Shown here in pieces: positions 1 through 6,500 of a stretch of DNA of 6,839 bases. The notes under the pieces are model-generated. The model was given only the letters and a program-made list of their open reading frames with translations. It ran no database searches and had not been told where the DNA came from. Numbering within the stretch: the first letter of the stretch is position 1; each line of letters starts with the position of its first letter. Origin of the DNA: Paracoccaceae bacterium (lineage in GTDB: Bacteria > Pseudomonadota > Alphaproteobacteria > Rhodobacterales > Rhodobacteraceae); contig JALQUQ010000139.1 of assembly GCA_023263735.1 (NCBI GenBank), positions 1-6,839 of the forward strand. Direction: 5' to 3'. Position numbers and translations under genes: made by a program.

Positions 1-17
1 GGCCAGCCGATCTGGCC
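1..17. repeat. Short perfect inverted repeat at the window edge
   Basis: The arms GGCCAG and CTGGCC (6 bp, perfect) enclose a 5-nt loop. It could be the tail of a terminator for a gene that ended just outside the window, or chance in GC-rich DNA. There is no T tract after it on the + strand. From here to 226 I see no gene. One + frame is open from the window edge to a TAG at 210-212, but it begins outside the window and its codon use is not clearly coding. Confidence 0.25.
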
Positions 18-100
18 CCTGCGGCCCGACCATGGCCCGCCGCTTGGGTCAAAAGGTGCCGCAAAGCGCCGCGCAAAACCATCAAGAAATTCGGCAAATC

Positions 101-117
101 GACAAGCGCAGCTTGTC
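101..117. repeat. Perfect 7-bp inverted repeat upstream of the DUF4105 gene
   Basis: The arms GACAAGC and GCTTGTC flank a 3-nt loop (GCA). The element lies in a locally AT-richer stretch about 110 bp before the start at 227. It could be an operator for the downstream gene or the hairpin of an upstream terminator. No U tract follows, so an operator or a chance palindrome is as likely as a terminator. Confidence 0.3.
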
Positions 118-226
118 AATCCCCAAGCCCCCGTCTGCGCGCCCACCGCGCCACGCGCGCAAAACGAAAGCTTGCGAAAATCCCTGGTTGCGAGGAACGT
201 GGGACCAGATAGGAAAAGGCACCCGC

Positions 227-1171
227 ATGCGACGCACCCTGCGCTTTCTCTCTCATGTCCTGTTCTTTCTGGTCGTCCTGTCGGCCACGCTTTGGGCCTT
301 GGGGGCGATCTGGTTCCATCTGCACGACCGGGCCTTGATCATCGGGCTTTGGTCCACCCTTGCCGCCGCCTGCGCCATTCTAGCGCTGCGCTTTCAACGC
401 CGCGCGCTCAGTTGGACGGTGTTGGCCGTCGCGGTCGGGGTCATCACGGGCTGGTATATGTCGCTTTCCCCCCGTCAAGATCGCGATTGGGCCTTTGACG
501 TGGCGCGGGGGGCCACCGCCCGGATCGAGGGTGAGCGCGTCACCCTTGGCAATGTCCGCGATTTTCAGTGGCGCTCGGAAACCTCGGCCTCGGGCGGATG
601 GCGGGATATCACCGTCGATCTGGGGCAAATCACCTCGGTCGATCTGATCACCGCCCGCGCGGAGGCCCCCGCGCGAACGCAGTCCATGGTCAGCTTCGGC
701 TTTGCCGATGACCAGCATCTGGTCTTTTCGCTGGAGCCCCGTCGCCAAAAAGATCAGCCCTATGACGATCTAGCCGGGGCCTTTCGCCGCTATGAACTGA
801 TCCTGATCGCCGCCACGGAAAGCGACATCCTGCGCCACCGCGCGGCCATTTTGAACGACACCCTGCACCTTGCGCCGGTCGATCTGGCCCCCGATCAGCG
901 GCGGGCGCTGTTTTTGGCCTATGCCGGGCTGGCGCAACAACTGCAACAGACCCCCGCCTTTTACAATTCGGTCCTTGCCAAGGGCCCCGCCCTGCTTGGC
1001 CCCTTGTCCCGGGTGCTTGCCCCCGGTGTTCCAGCCGATCAGGCGGGCCTGTGGTCGGGCCGCCTTCCTGCCGTGCTGGGCCGCCCCGCACCCAAAACCG
1101 CGACCGTCCTCGCCGCAGCCGCAACCGCCCCGGCAGGCCCGGCCTATTCCCGCGCGATCCGCGCGCCGTGA
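227..1171 (+). CDS. Membrane protein with a DUF4105 (Lnb N-terminal periplasmic-like) domain, apparently lacking its active-site residues
   Basis: This is a 314-residue protein. The N-terminus carries three hydrophobic segments at about residues 5-33, 37-55 and 61-79, followed by an extracytoplasmic domain. From about residue 85 it follows the DUF4105 pattern: an RDW..DVAR entry, NVRDFQWRSE (109-118), W125 before DITVDL, MVSFGFADDQHLVFSLEPR (154-172), a Y189-centred segment and FYNSVLAKGPALL (245-257). Relatives of this family include Lnb-type lipoprotein N-acyltransferases, but most members are uncharacterised. As I recall the family, a His precedes the VSF strand and an Asn-Cys-Thr-Thr follows the YN. 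Here those positions read Gln152 and Lys-Gly-Pro-Ala (252-255), so catalysis by the usual residues looks impossible. The C-terminus is a low-complexity Ala/Pro tail. The start at 227 was chosen because an AAGG Shine-Dalgarno lies at 216-219 and the hydrophobic N-terminus begins there. An upstream in-frame ATG at 32 would add 65 unstructured basic residues. The gene is convergent with the oxygenase gene. Family call fairly sure; function unknown. Confidence 0.8.
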   Translation: MRRTLRFLSHVLFFLVVLSATLWALGAIWFHLHDRALIIGLWSTLAAACAILALRFQRRALSWTVLAVAVGVITGWYMSLSPRQDRDWAFDVARGATARIEGERVTLGNVRDFQWRSETSASGGWRDITVDLGQITSVDLITARAEAPARTQSMVSFGFADDQHLVFSLEPRRQKDQPYDDLAGAFRRYELILIAATESDILRHRAAILNDTLHLAPVDLAPDQRRALFLAYAGLAQQLQQTPAFYNSVLAKGPALLGPLSRVLAPGVPADQAGLWSGRLPAVLGRPAPKTATVLAAAATAPAGPAYSRAIRAP

Positions 1172-1173
1172 TC

Positions 1174-1202
1174 GCGCCAGCCCCCAAGGCGGGGGCCAGC
1201 GC
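1174..1202. terminator. GC-rich hairpin between convergent genes
   Basis: A perfect 6-bp stem (GCCCCC 1180-1185 with GGGGGC 1191-1196, loop AAGGC) is extended by outer GCGC/GCGC arms across a CA/CA internal mismatch. It begins 3 nt after the stop of the + strand gene and ends 8 nt before the stop of the - strand gene, which is where a bidirectional terminator would sit. Neither side has a T tract, so termination may be weak or depend on Rho. Confidence 0.5.
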
Positions 1203-1210
1203 CCGATGGA

Positions 1211-2152
1211 TCACCACAGATCCAGACCCAAAAGCTTGCGCCCCAAGGCATTCAGATAGGGGCGGCCATAGTGCTTTTTCTCCCATTCGCGCGGATCGCC
1301 CGGGAAATCAGGGCGGGCCGGGGGTTCGATGTCGCGCCACAGGCGCACGCGTTCTAGCCGGTCGGCCTCGTTGTCCTGCTCGGCCGGGAACATCGACACA
1401 TATTGCGCCATGCGCACCCGCCCATCGGAATGGTTGGGCCGCACCCCATGCGCCAGAAGCGAGTTGAAGATCATCAGATCGCCCGGGTCCATATCGACAT
1501 TCTCACGCTCGATCCCCGTCATGTCGGGGCAGATCGGATCGCGGTCGGCCGGTTGGGTTTTGACCCATTCCTCATAGTGCTGAAACAGATAGGGCACGGC
1601 CTGAAACCCGCCGGTTTCGATATCCTGCTTGCGGATGGACAGCACCCCCTGCACCCCAATCGGGAACGGGCGGGCATTCATGTCCACATCCCAATGGATA
1701 AAGCCATGCGGGCTGCCCTTGACCTTTTTCGGCGGGTTGATGTTGGCCCGGTCGATGGCCACCCACAGATCCTCGCGGTCCCAGATATCGACAAAGGCGT
1801 CATAAACCCGCTGGGTCATGCGGTTGTCCCACATGTATTGATGATGATAGATCTCGGTCATCCCCACGTTGTTCAACTCGGGCCGCACATGCGGGCGGCG
1901 CTGCGGTTCATACCAGGTGTCGGGGTTCTGGGGGTCTTTCTCGTCGAATTCCCACAGCACATCCTCCAGCCGCTTTGCCGCCTCGGCCGAAATCGCGCCG
2001 CGCACGATCACATAGCCCTTGGTGATCCAATGCTGCCAATCCTCTTCGCTCAGCACGCGCAGGGGCAGCGTCTTTTTGATGTCTTTCAGCTGTGTGGTGA
2101 CCTTGGTCGAAATGGGATGGCTGATATCCGCCCCGGTGATGGCTTTTTGCAT
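1211..2152 (-). CDS. Phytanoyl-CoA dioxygenase (PhyH) family Fe(II)/2-oxoglutarate-dependent oxygenase
   Basis: The 313-residue length is usual for PhyH-type enzymes, which hydroxylate a substrate using Fe(II), O2 and 2-oxoglutarate. The facial triad is visible as H153-x-D155 in FIHWDVD and a distal H235 in SLLAHGVRPN. Arg245 or Arg247 in DGRVRMAQY is placed to bind the 2-oxoglutarate carboxylate. GDLMIFN (224-230) is the strand leading to the distal His. There is no signal peptide or membrane segment, so the enzyme should be cytoplasmic. The start was set at 2152 rather than 2167 because GGAGG lies 5 nt upstream of the 2152 ATG, while the ATG at 2167 has no such site. The gene is transcribed divergently from an araC-type regulator 107 bp away, which suggests the regulator controls it. 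The substrate cannot be read from sequence: the family ranges from phytanoyl-CoA to ectoine and many secondary metabolites. Family certain, substrate unknown. Confidence 0.93.
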   Translation of the reverse strand: MQKAITGADISHPISTKVTTQLKDIKKTLPLRVLSEEDWQHWITKGYVIVRGAISAEAAKRLEDVLWEFDEKDPQNPDTWYEPQRRPHVRPELNNVGMTEIYHHQYMWDNRMTQRVYDAFVDIWDREDLWVAIDRANINPPKKVKGSPHGFIHWDVDMNARPFPIGVQGVLSIRKQDIETGGFQAVPYLFQHYEEWVKTQPADRDPICPDMTGIERENVDMDPGDLMIFNSLLAHGVRPNHSDGRVRMAQYVSMFPAEQDNEADRLERVRLWRDIEPPARPDFPGDPREWEKKHYGRPYLNALGRKLLGLDLW

Positions 2153-2157
2153 GATGT

Positions 2158-2162
2158 CCTCC
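2158..2162 (-). promoter_or_regulatory. Ribosome binding site fixing the oxygenase start
   Basis: The - strand reads GGAGG followed by a 5-nt spacer and ATG (2152). This strong Shine-Dalgarno overlaps the region just after the alternative upstream ATG at 2167, so that ATG is unlikely to be the translation start. Confidence 0.75.
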
Positions 2163-2200
2163 CTCATGGGTCAAGATTACCGCCCCCCAAACGGGAAATG

Positions 2201-2230
2201 TTGCGCAGGCGTGGCAAGAACTGATACTAT
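2201..2230 (+). promoter_or_regulatory. Candidate sigma-70 promoter of the araC-type gene
   Basis: TTGCGC at 2201-2206 and TACTAT at 2225-2230 are separated by 18 nt. The -10 matches the consensus at four positions and the -35 at its important TTG. The predicted transcript would begin near 2237, about 23 nt before the ATG at 2260. Read on the other strand, the same short AT-rich patch gives TAGTAT (2229-2224), a possible -10 for the oxygenase gene without a good -35, as is common for activator-dependent promoters. The two promoters would therefore overlap face to face. Confidence 0.45.
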
Positions 2231-2249
2231 TCTGGCGAAATGGCCGAAA
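2212..2249 (+). promoter_or_regulatory. Direct repeats, candidate AraC-type operator
   Basis: Three copies of a TGGC-n-GAA-like element occur: TGGCAAGAA at 2212, TGGCGAAA at 2233 and TGGCCGAAA at 2241. The first two start 21 bp apart, which is two helical turns and the usual spacing of AraC-family half-sites. They flank the candidate -10 elements of both divergent genes. This is a pattern seen by eye; the protein that binds it is inferred from the neighbouring regulator. Confidence 0.4.
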
Positions 2250-2259
2250 GAAATGCGGG

Positions 2260-3111
2260 ATGAGACCCTTTCTTGAGAATTTGCCGTGGACGGCGGAGTC
2301 CTCGCTTGCCCTTCTCAACCGCCGGCTTGAGGGCGAAATCCCCTTTCAATGGCACCATCACCCCGAATGGGAATTGACCCTGACGCTCAATTCCCGTGGC
2401 CAGCGCTTTATCGGCGATCACGTCGGCGATTATGATGAGGGCGACCTGGTGCTGGTTGGCCCCAATCTGCCCCACACCTGGATGAGCCGGGATCGCATCG
2501 GCGCGGGCCCCCACCGGGCGCTGGTGATCTGGTTCGGGCAATCCTGGCTCGACCGGTTTCAGGGCCTGCCGGAATGGGAGGCGCTGCGCCGTCTGTCCAC
2601 CCGGGGGCGACGGGGGCTTGCCTTTTCGCACGCCGCCTCAACCGCCGCGCGGCCCCTGATCGAGAGGTTCTTCGACAGCGCCCCGCAAGACCGCTTTCTG
2701 ACGCTTTTGCAAATCCTTGCGCTGATCGAGGCGGACACCGCCACCCCCTTGGCCAGTGCTGCGGTGGAACGCACCGGTCACGGCGTCAGCCGCGACCGCA
2801 TCGAACGCGTGCTGACCCATCTGCACAGCCATTTCGAACATCGGATCGAAATGGACCATCTGGCCGAAATCGCCGCGCTTTCGGTTTCGGGGCTGCATCG
2901 GTTGTTTTGCAAACAGATGGGCCAGACCGTGTCAGACTATCTGATGCATTTGCGGATTGGCGCGGCTGCGGCCCGCCTGATTGCGACCGATGCGCCGATT
3001 GCCCATATCGCCGCGGATGTGGGCTATGGGGCGCTGTCAAACTTTAACCGCCAGTTTCGCACGGTCAAAGGGGTCACCCCGCGCGCCTATCGCAAGGCCA
3101 GCGCGGGTTAA
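2260..3111 (+). CDS. AraC-family transcriptional regulator with N-terminal cupin sensor
   Basis: The protein has 283 residues with the standard two-part layout. Residues about 25-75 form a cupin-like ligand domain: the His-rich WHHHPEWEL at 31-39, GDYDEGDLVLVGPNLPHTW at 56-74. Residues about 185-280 form the double helix-turn-helix: the first around DHLAEIAALSVSGLHRLF (199-216), the second around IAHIAADVGYGALSNFNRQF (247-266), closing with the family-typical GVTPRAYR (271-278). It should bind DNA as an activator when a small ligand is present. Its ligand is unknown. The ATG at 2260 is the only in-frame start near the promoter, as the ATGs at 2240 and 2253 run straight into stops. Its Shine-Dalgarno is poor, so expression may be low. 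It is divergent from the oxygenase gene, which is its most likely target, and its stop codon overlaps that of the transporter gene on the other strand. Confidence 0.93.
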   Translation: MRPFLENLPWTAESSLALLNRRLEGEIPFQWHHHPEWELTLTLNSRGQRFIGDHVGDYDEGDLVLVGPNLPHTWMSRDRIGAGPHRALVIWFGQSWLDRFQGLPEWEALRRLSTRGRRGLAFSHAASTAARPLIERFFDSAPQDRFLTLLQILALIEADTATPLASAAVERTGHGVSRDRIERVLTHLHSHFEHRIEMDHLAEIAALSVSGLHRLFCKQMGQTVSDYLMHLRIGAAAARLIATDAPIAHIAADVGYGALSNFNRQFRTVKGVTPRAYRKASAG

Positions 3112-4409
3112 AGCCGTTGCACATCGCCCGGTTGCGCCTTGGCGCGGGGGGGATGCGTCTCGGTCAACCCCAGAACCAGCCACAGACCCGAGGCGGCCAT
3201 GGCCACAGCGGTGAACCAGAACCCCATTTCGACCGAGCCCGAGGCATCCGCGATCAGACCCATGGCCAGCGCCCCGATCGCATAGCCCAGATCGCGCCAG
3301 AACCGATACACCCCCAAAGCCGACCCGCGCCACGAGGGATGCGCGATATCCCCCATGGCCGCGATCAGCGTGGGATAAAGGAGCGCCATTCCCAATCCCG
3401 CCACAGCCGCGCAGACAGACCAGGCGATCTGCCCGTCAACCATCGGAAAGGCCCCAACCCCCGCCGCGCAGGCCAAGAACCCCGCGACCGTCGGCCATTT
3501 GCGCCCCAATCGGTCGGACAGGGCCCCGGTCCACAATTGGCATCCGCCCCAGACGAAACCATAGATCCCGGTCACCCAACCGATCTCGATCAGGCTGGCC
3601 CCCTTGGCGGCCAGAAACACCGGCACCAGCACCCACATCAGCGCATCGACGAACTTTTCCACGCATCCCGCCTGCGCCAAGGCCATGAACGACCGGTCTT
3701 GCCACGTGACCAGCGCGATGATCTGCCCCGTCGTCGGATTTTCGGGTGCTTTGACATAGCGGGCGGCCGATGCCCCGGCCGGATTGGCCGCATGCCGGGC
3801 AGCTTCGGCCCGCGCATAGGGCAGCGTTTCGGTGAACGACAGCACCGCCGCCGCCAAGGCCATGGCAATCACCGCCGCGCCAAAGACGAAAAGACTGGTG
3901 CGCGGGTCAAATGCGCTGGCCAGATAGCCCGTGACCAGCCCCGCCAGCGCCACCCCGCCATAGCCCGCGAATTCATTGATCCCCGTCGCCAGCCCGCGCT
4001 CTGACGGTTTGATGATGTCCATCTTGGCCGTCACGGTCATCGACCAGCAAAAGCCCTGATTGATGCCCAAAAGCACATTGGCCGCGATGATCCAGCCCCA
4101 ACTGGGCGCGACCAGAATGATGACCGGAATGGGCAGGGCCACCAGCCATCCCCAGATCAGCACCCGCCGCCGCCCCACCCGCTCGGATATCCGGCCCGAG
4201 ACAAGATTCATCGCCCCCTTGACCAGCCCGAACGAGACGACAAAGCCAAAGATCGCGGTGACCGACCCCTTGACCACGCCAAATTCCGTTTCCGCCAGAA
4301 CCGGGATCACCGTGCGTTGCAGACCAATCGTCAGGCCAACAAAGAACACCTGCAAAAGCTGCTCGAAAAACGGGCGCAGATTTTCACGAATTCCCGGAAC
4401 ATAGGTCAT
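3108..4409 (-). CDS. Major facilitator superfamily (MFS) transporter
   Basis: This 433-residue protein has about 12 hydrophobic segments in two halves, separated by a hydrophilic loop at about 195-228 rich in Ala and charged residues. MFS motif A is present after helix 2 (GRISERVGRR, 72-81) and again after helix 8 (GALSDRLGRK, 295-304). LGINQGFCWSMTVTAKMD (114-131) and GINEFAGYGGVALAGL (143-158) are other strong family segments. It should move a small solute across the inner membrane, probably with protons. It lacks the GFD-type motif in helix 1 that I know from the aromatic acid:H+ symporters (PcaK, MhbT), so uptake of 3-hydroxybenzoate is not indicated. The start at 4409 is preferred over an in-frame ATG at 4487 because AAGGA lies 7 nt before it and the earlier 26 residues look unlike an MFS N-terminus. 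It lies downstream of mobA on the same strand, but 219 bp with hairpins intervene. The substrate is unknown. Confidence 0.92.
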   Translation of the reverse strand: MTYVPGIRENLRPFFEQLLQVFFVGLTIGLQRTVIPVLAETEFGVVKGSVTAIFGFVVSFGLVKGAMNLVSGRISERVGRRRVLIWGWLVALPIPVIILVAPSWGWIIAANVLLGINQGFCWSMTVTAKMDIIKPSERGLATGINEFAGYGGVALAGLVTGYLASAFDPRTSLFVFGAAVIAMALAAAVLSFTETLPYARAEAARHAANPAGASAARYVKAPENPTTGQIIALVTWQDRSFMALAQAGCVEKFVDALMWVLVPVFLAAKGASLIEIGWVTGIYGFVWGGCQLWTGALSDRLGRKWPTVAGFLACAAGVGAFPMVDGQIAWSVCAAVAGLGMALLYPTLIAAMGDIAHPSWRGSALGVYRFWRDLGYAIGALAMGLIADASGSVEMGFWFTAVAMAASGLWLVLGLTETHPPRAKAQPGDVQRL

Positions 4410-4416
4410 TCCATCA

Positions 4417-4438
4417 TCCTTGGCTGATCCTTGGCCGA
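4417..4438. repeat. Tandem 11-bp repeat at the MFS gene ribosome binding site
   Basis: TCCTTGGCTGA and TCCTTGGCCGA lie head to tail and differ at one base. On the coding (-) strand each unit contains AAGGA, so the Shine-Dalgarno is present twice; the copy nearer the ATG is well spaced. It may be a small slippage duplication or a pair of direct operator half-sites, since CCTTGGCC recurs in the mobA leader. Confidence 0.5.
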
Positions 4439-4531
4439 TGTGCGGCCCGCTGTACCATAACCAGAAACGAACCCATAAACCGAACATTTTCGACGCGATT
4501 TCAGGCTAAAACGGGCATTTTTTGACTTTTA

Positions 4532-4558
4532 TGGCGCGAAACGAAAATTTTCGCGCCA
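4532..4558. promoter_or_regulatory. 10-bp perfect inverted repeat with AT core, candidate operator
   Basis: The arms TGGCGCGAAA (4532-4541) and TTTCGCGCCA (4549-4558) are perfect complements around a 7-nt centre that contains AAAAT. The element lies 123-149 bp upstream of the MFS start and 71-97 bp past the mobA stop. It is not followed by a T tract on either strand, so it looks more like a dimer-binding operator than an intrinsic terminator, though a terminator role for mobA cannot be excluded. A TTTTTTGACTTTT patch next to it makes this the most AT-rich spot of the gap. Confidence 0.45.
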
Positions 4559-4578
4559 CAATGCGCGACCAATCGCAC

Positions 4579-4600
4579 CCCGGCGGCCCGATCCGCCGGG
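4579..4600 (-). terminator. Perfect 8-bp hairpin after mobA
   Basis: CCCGGCGG (4579-4586) pairs with CCGCCGGG (4593-4600) around a 6-nt loop. On the - strand it lies about 28 nt past the mobA stop codon, where a terminator is expected. No U tract follows, as is common in high-GC Alphaproteobacteria, so this would be a weak intrinsic or Rho-assisted terminator. Its presence argues that mobA and the MFS gene are not simply one transcript. Confidence 0.5.
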
Positions 4601-4628
4601 TAAATCTGCCCCAAACCCCCTGCAGGGT

Positions 4629-6488
4629 TCACCCCTGAGGGCGCAAGACGCCTGCGAAAAACGCGGCCAGCCGGGCGGTCTCGTTCAGTGCAAAGACCCC
4701 CGCGACATGCTGATCGGGCCGCACCACCACCAGACATCCCGCATCCCGATCAAGGCCCCGCAACGCATGAATGTTGCGGGCCTCTTGCGGATCGGCGCAA
4801 AAGACCTTTTCGTAATCGACCAGCCCAAACCGCCCCTTGCGCGGGCGCAGCAGATCGGGCAGCGACGCCGCGTCGATCGTGGGATGCGGATCGGGATAGA
4901 TCGCGCGCAGATCGATCACGCTGTCGGGATCGGCCCCCATAGGCGTGTGCCGGCGCAAGGGCGATGCCGGATCATCGGCGAGAAAGGTCAGCATCCCCGC
5001 CCCGTCATCCGCTTTGCCCACGAACAGAAACATCCGCCAGCGGCCATCAGCCTCGACCACATGGCCCAGTTGCATGGGTTTGCCATCGAAAAAGCGCACC
5101 ACCGGGGCCGAGTGAAACCGCGTGCCGATCTCGAACCCCCGCGCCAGCCCCTGCGCCCGGTCATCACTGATCAGGGCCGACGGCGCATAGCGCACCGCCA
5201 CCCCCGCGGTATACCGCCCATGTTCGATGAAATAGCGCTGAAAGGTGGGGGTTGCGGCCGCGTCGTCATTGCGTTGCGACATGATCTTGGCCCATTCCCG
5301 GTCAAAATCGATCAGATCCTGCGCCACGCCCTGACGTTCGGCCGAATAGCTTTGCAGTAGGCTGGGCTCGGCCTGCCCTCGAAGCACCTGCGCCAGTTTC
5401 CACCCCAGATTGAAGCCATCCCCCATCGACACATTCATCCCCTGCCCCGCCTTGGGGCTGTGGGTATGGCAGGCATCGCCGGCAATGAACACATGCGGCA
5501 GAACCCGGTCTTCGGCCCCGGCGGGCACATCGTCAAACCGGTCGCAAAGGCGCTGGCCAATTTCATAGACCGACCACCACACCACATCGCGCACCGCAAA
5601 GCGATAGGGCCTGAGAATGCGCCCGGCGGCGGCGATCAGATCCTCGACCGTGATCTTGCGATCGGCCACCCGCTCATCGGCGGCCAGTTTGTCCATCTCG
5701 ATGTACAGCCGCACCAGATAGCCGCCCTCTCGCGGGATCACGATGATCGTGCCCTCGCGTTCGGAGCGGATCAGCGATTTAAAGCGGATGTCGGGGAAAT
5801 CGGTGTCGCAAAGCACATCCATCACCCCCCAGGCGTGATTGGCCGCATCCCCCGTCAACGGACGCCCGATGGCCCGGCGCACCGCACTGCGCGCCCCGTC
5901 GCACCCGACCACATAGCGGGCGCGAAGAACCCGCTCCCCCTCGGGCCCAGTCAGGGTGACCGCCACCGGATGCGGGGCAGAGCGGTCAACCGTCAGCCCC
6001 GTCACCTCGCACCCGTAATCGGGCACCAGACGCGACGGGCTGTCGCGCATCACCTTGAGATACATGTCATGCACCCGCGCCTGATTGAGGATGACATGGG
6101 GCATCTCGCTCAGATCTTCCTCTACATCCCGCACCCGCCCGTTGCGCACGATGCCCGTGCCGCCACCCGGTTTCCAAAAGGTGGCCTCATTCACCCAATA
6201 GGCCTCACGCATGACGTGATGGGCAAAGCCAAAGGCCTGAAACATCTCCATCGAGCGGCACGACACCCCATCCGCCTGCCCCTTTTCCATCGGGCCCTCT
6301 TTGCGCTCGACGATCCGGGTGGTGATCTCGGGAAAGCGCGACAGTTGCGCGGCCAGCGTCAGACCGGCAGGCCCCGCCCCCACGATCAGCACATCCACCA
6401 CCTCGGGCAGTTCCCCCCCACGCGCGGCGGGGGCCGCCGGGTGCAGGTCCGGGTCACCGGGGCGAAATCCGTTTAGATGAAATTGCAT
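4629..6488 (-). CDS. mobA: 3-hydroxybenzoate 4-monooxygenase (FAD-dependent aromatic hydroxylase)
   Basis: A 619-residue cytoplasmic flavoprotein of the phenol 2-monooxygenase / MobA group. It should use NADPH and O2 to turn 3-hydroxybenzoate into 3,4-dihydroxybenzoate (protocatechuate), which feeds the beta-ketoadipate or 4,5-cleavage routes. The FAD dinucleotide fold is GAGPAG at 37-42, the DG motif is VVGCDGARS (193-201) and the GD motif is FIAGDACHTHSP (334-345). From about 415 to 612 runs the thioredoxin-like phenol-hydroxylase C-terminal dimerisation domain, without a CxxC. The whole length aligns with Comamonas testosteroni MobA as I remember it. Residues I recall lining the MobA pocket (Asp75, His135, Lys247, Tyr271) correspond here to Asp73, His131, Lys237 and Tyr262, including the two that would hold the substrate carboxylate. 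The start at 6488 follows a GAGGG Shine-Dalgarno and gives the family-typical MQFHLNGFRPGDP opening; no longer form is credible. No ring-cleavage gene or MobR-like regulator is in view. A related 3-hydroxy-aromatic acid as substrate remains possible. Confidence 0.9.
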   Translation of the reverse strand: MQFHLNGFRPGDPDLHPAAPAARGGELPEVVDVLIVGAGPAGLTLAAQLSRFPEITTRIVERKEGPMEKGQADGVSCRSMEMFQAFGFAHHVMREAYWVNEATFWKPGGGTGIVRNGRVRDVEEDLSEMPHVILNQARVHDMYLKVMRDSPSRLVPDYGCEVTGLTVDRSAPHPVAVTLTGPEGERVLRARYVVGCDGARSAVRRAIGRPLTGDAANHAWGVMDVLCDTDFPDIRFKSLIRSEREGTIIVIPREGGYLVRLYIEMDKLAADERVADRKITVEDLIAAAGRILRPYRFAVRDVVWWSVYEIGQRLCDRFDDVPAGAEDRVLPHVFIAGDACHTHSPKAGQGMNVSMGDGFNLGWKLAQVLRGQAEPSLLQSYSAERQGVAQDLIDFDREWAKIMSQRNDDAAATPTFQRYFIEHGRYTAGVAVRYAPSALISDDRAQGLARGFEIGTRFHSAPVVRFFDGKPMQLGHVVEADGRWRMFLFVGKADDGAGMLTFLADDPASPLRRHTPMGADPDSVIDLRAIYPDPHPTIDAASLPDLLRPRKGRFGLVDYEKVFCADPQEARNIHALRGLDRDAGCLVVVRPDQHVAGVFALNETARLAAFFAGVLRPQG

Positions 6489-6500
6489 GCCATCCCTCTC

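Noticed and set aside
3..212. Possible C-terminal end of an upstream + strand gene finishing with TAG at 210-212, 14 bp before the DUF4105 start
   Set aside because: The frame is open from the window edge, but so are the other two + frames. Codon use is not clearly coding, and the tail (Lys/Arg/Pro-rich) resembles nothing I recognise. It cannot be decided from this window.
32..226. 65-residue N-terminal extension of the DUF4105 protein from the ATG at 32
   Set aside because: The extension is basic and low in complexity with no family counterpart, while the ATG at 227 is preceded by a good Shine-Dalgarno and begins the first membrane helix.
1403..2224. 273-codon open frame on the + strand opposite the oxygenase gene
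   Set aside because: This is an antisense shadow of the PhyH coding sequence, which has clear catalytic motifs on the other strand.
4410..4487. 26-residue N-terminal extension of the MFS protein from the ATG at 4487
   Set aside because: The ATG at 4409 has AAGGA at the right distance. The extra residues do not resemble an MFS N-terminus and would run across the tandem repeat.
5460..6476. 338-codon open frame on the + strand opposite mobA
   Set aside because: This is a shadow of a high-GC coding gene: His/Pro/Arg-rich composition, no domain I recognise and no ribosome binding site. The mobA frame is certain.
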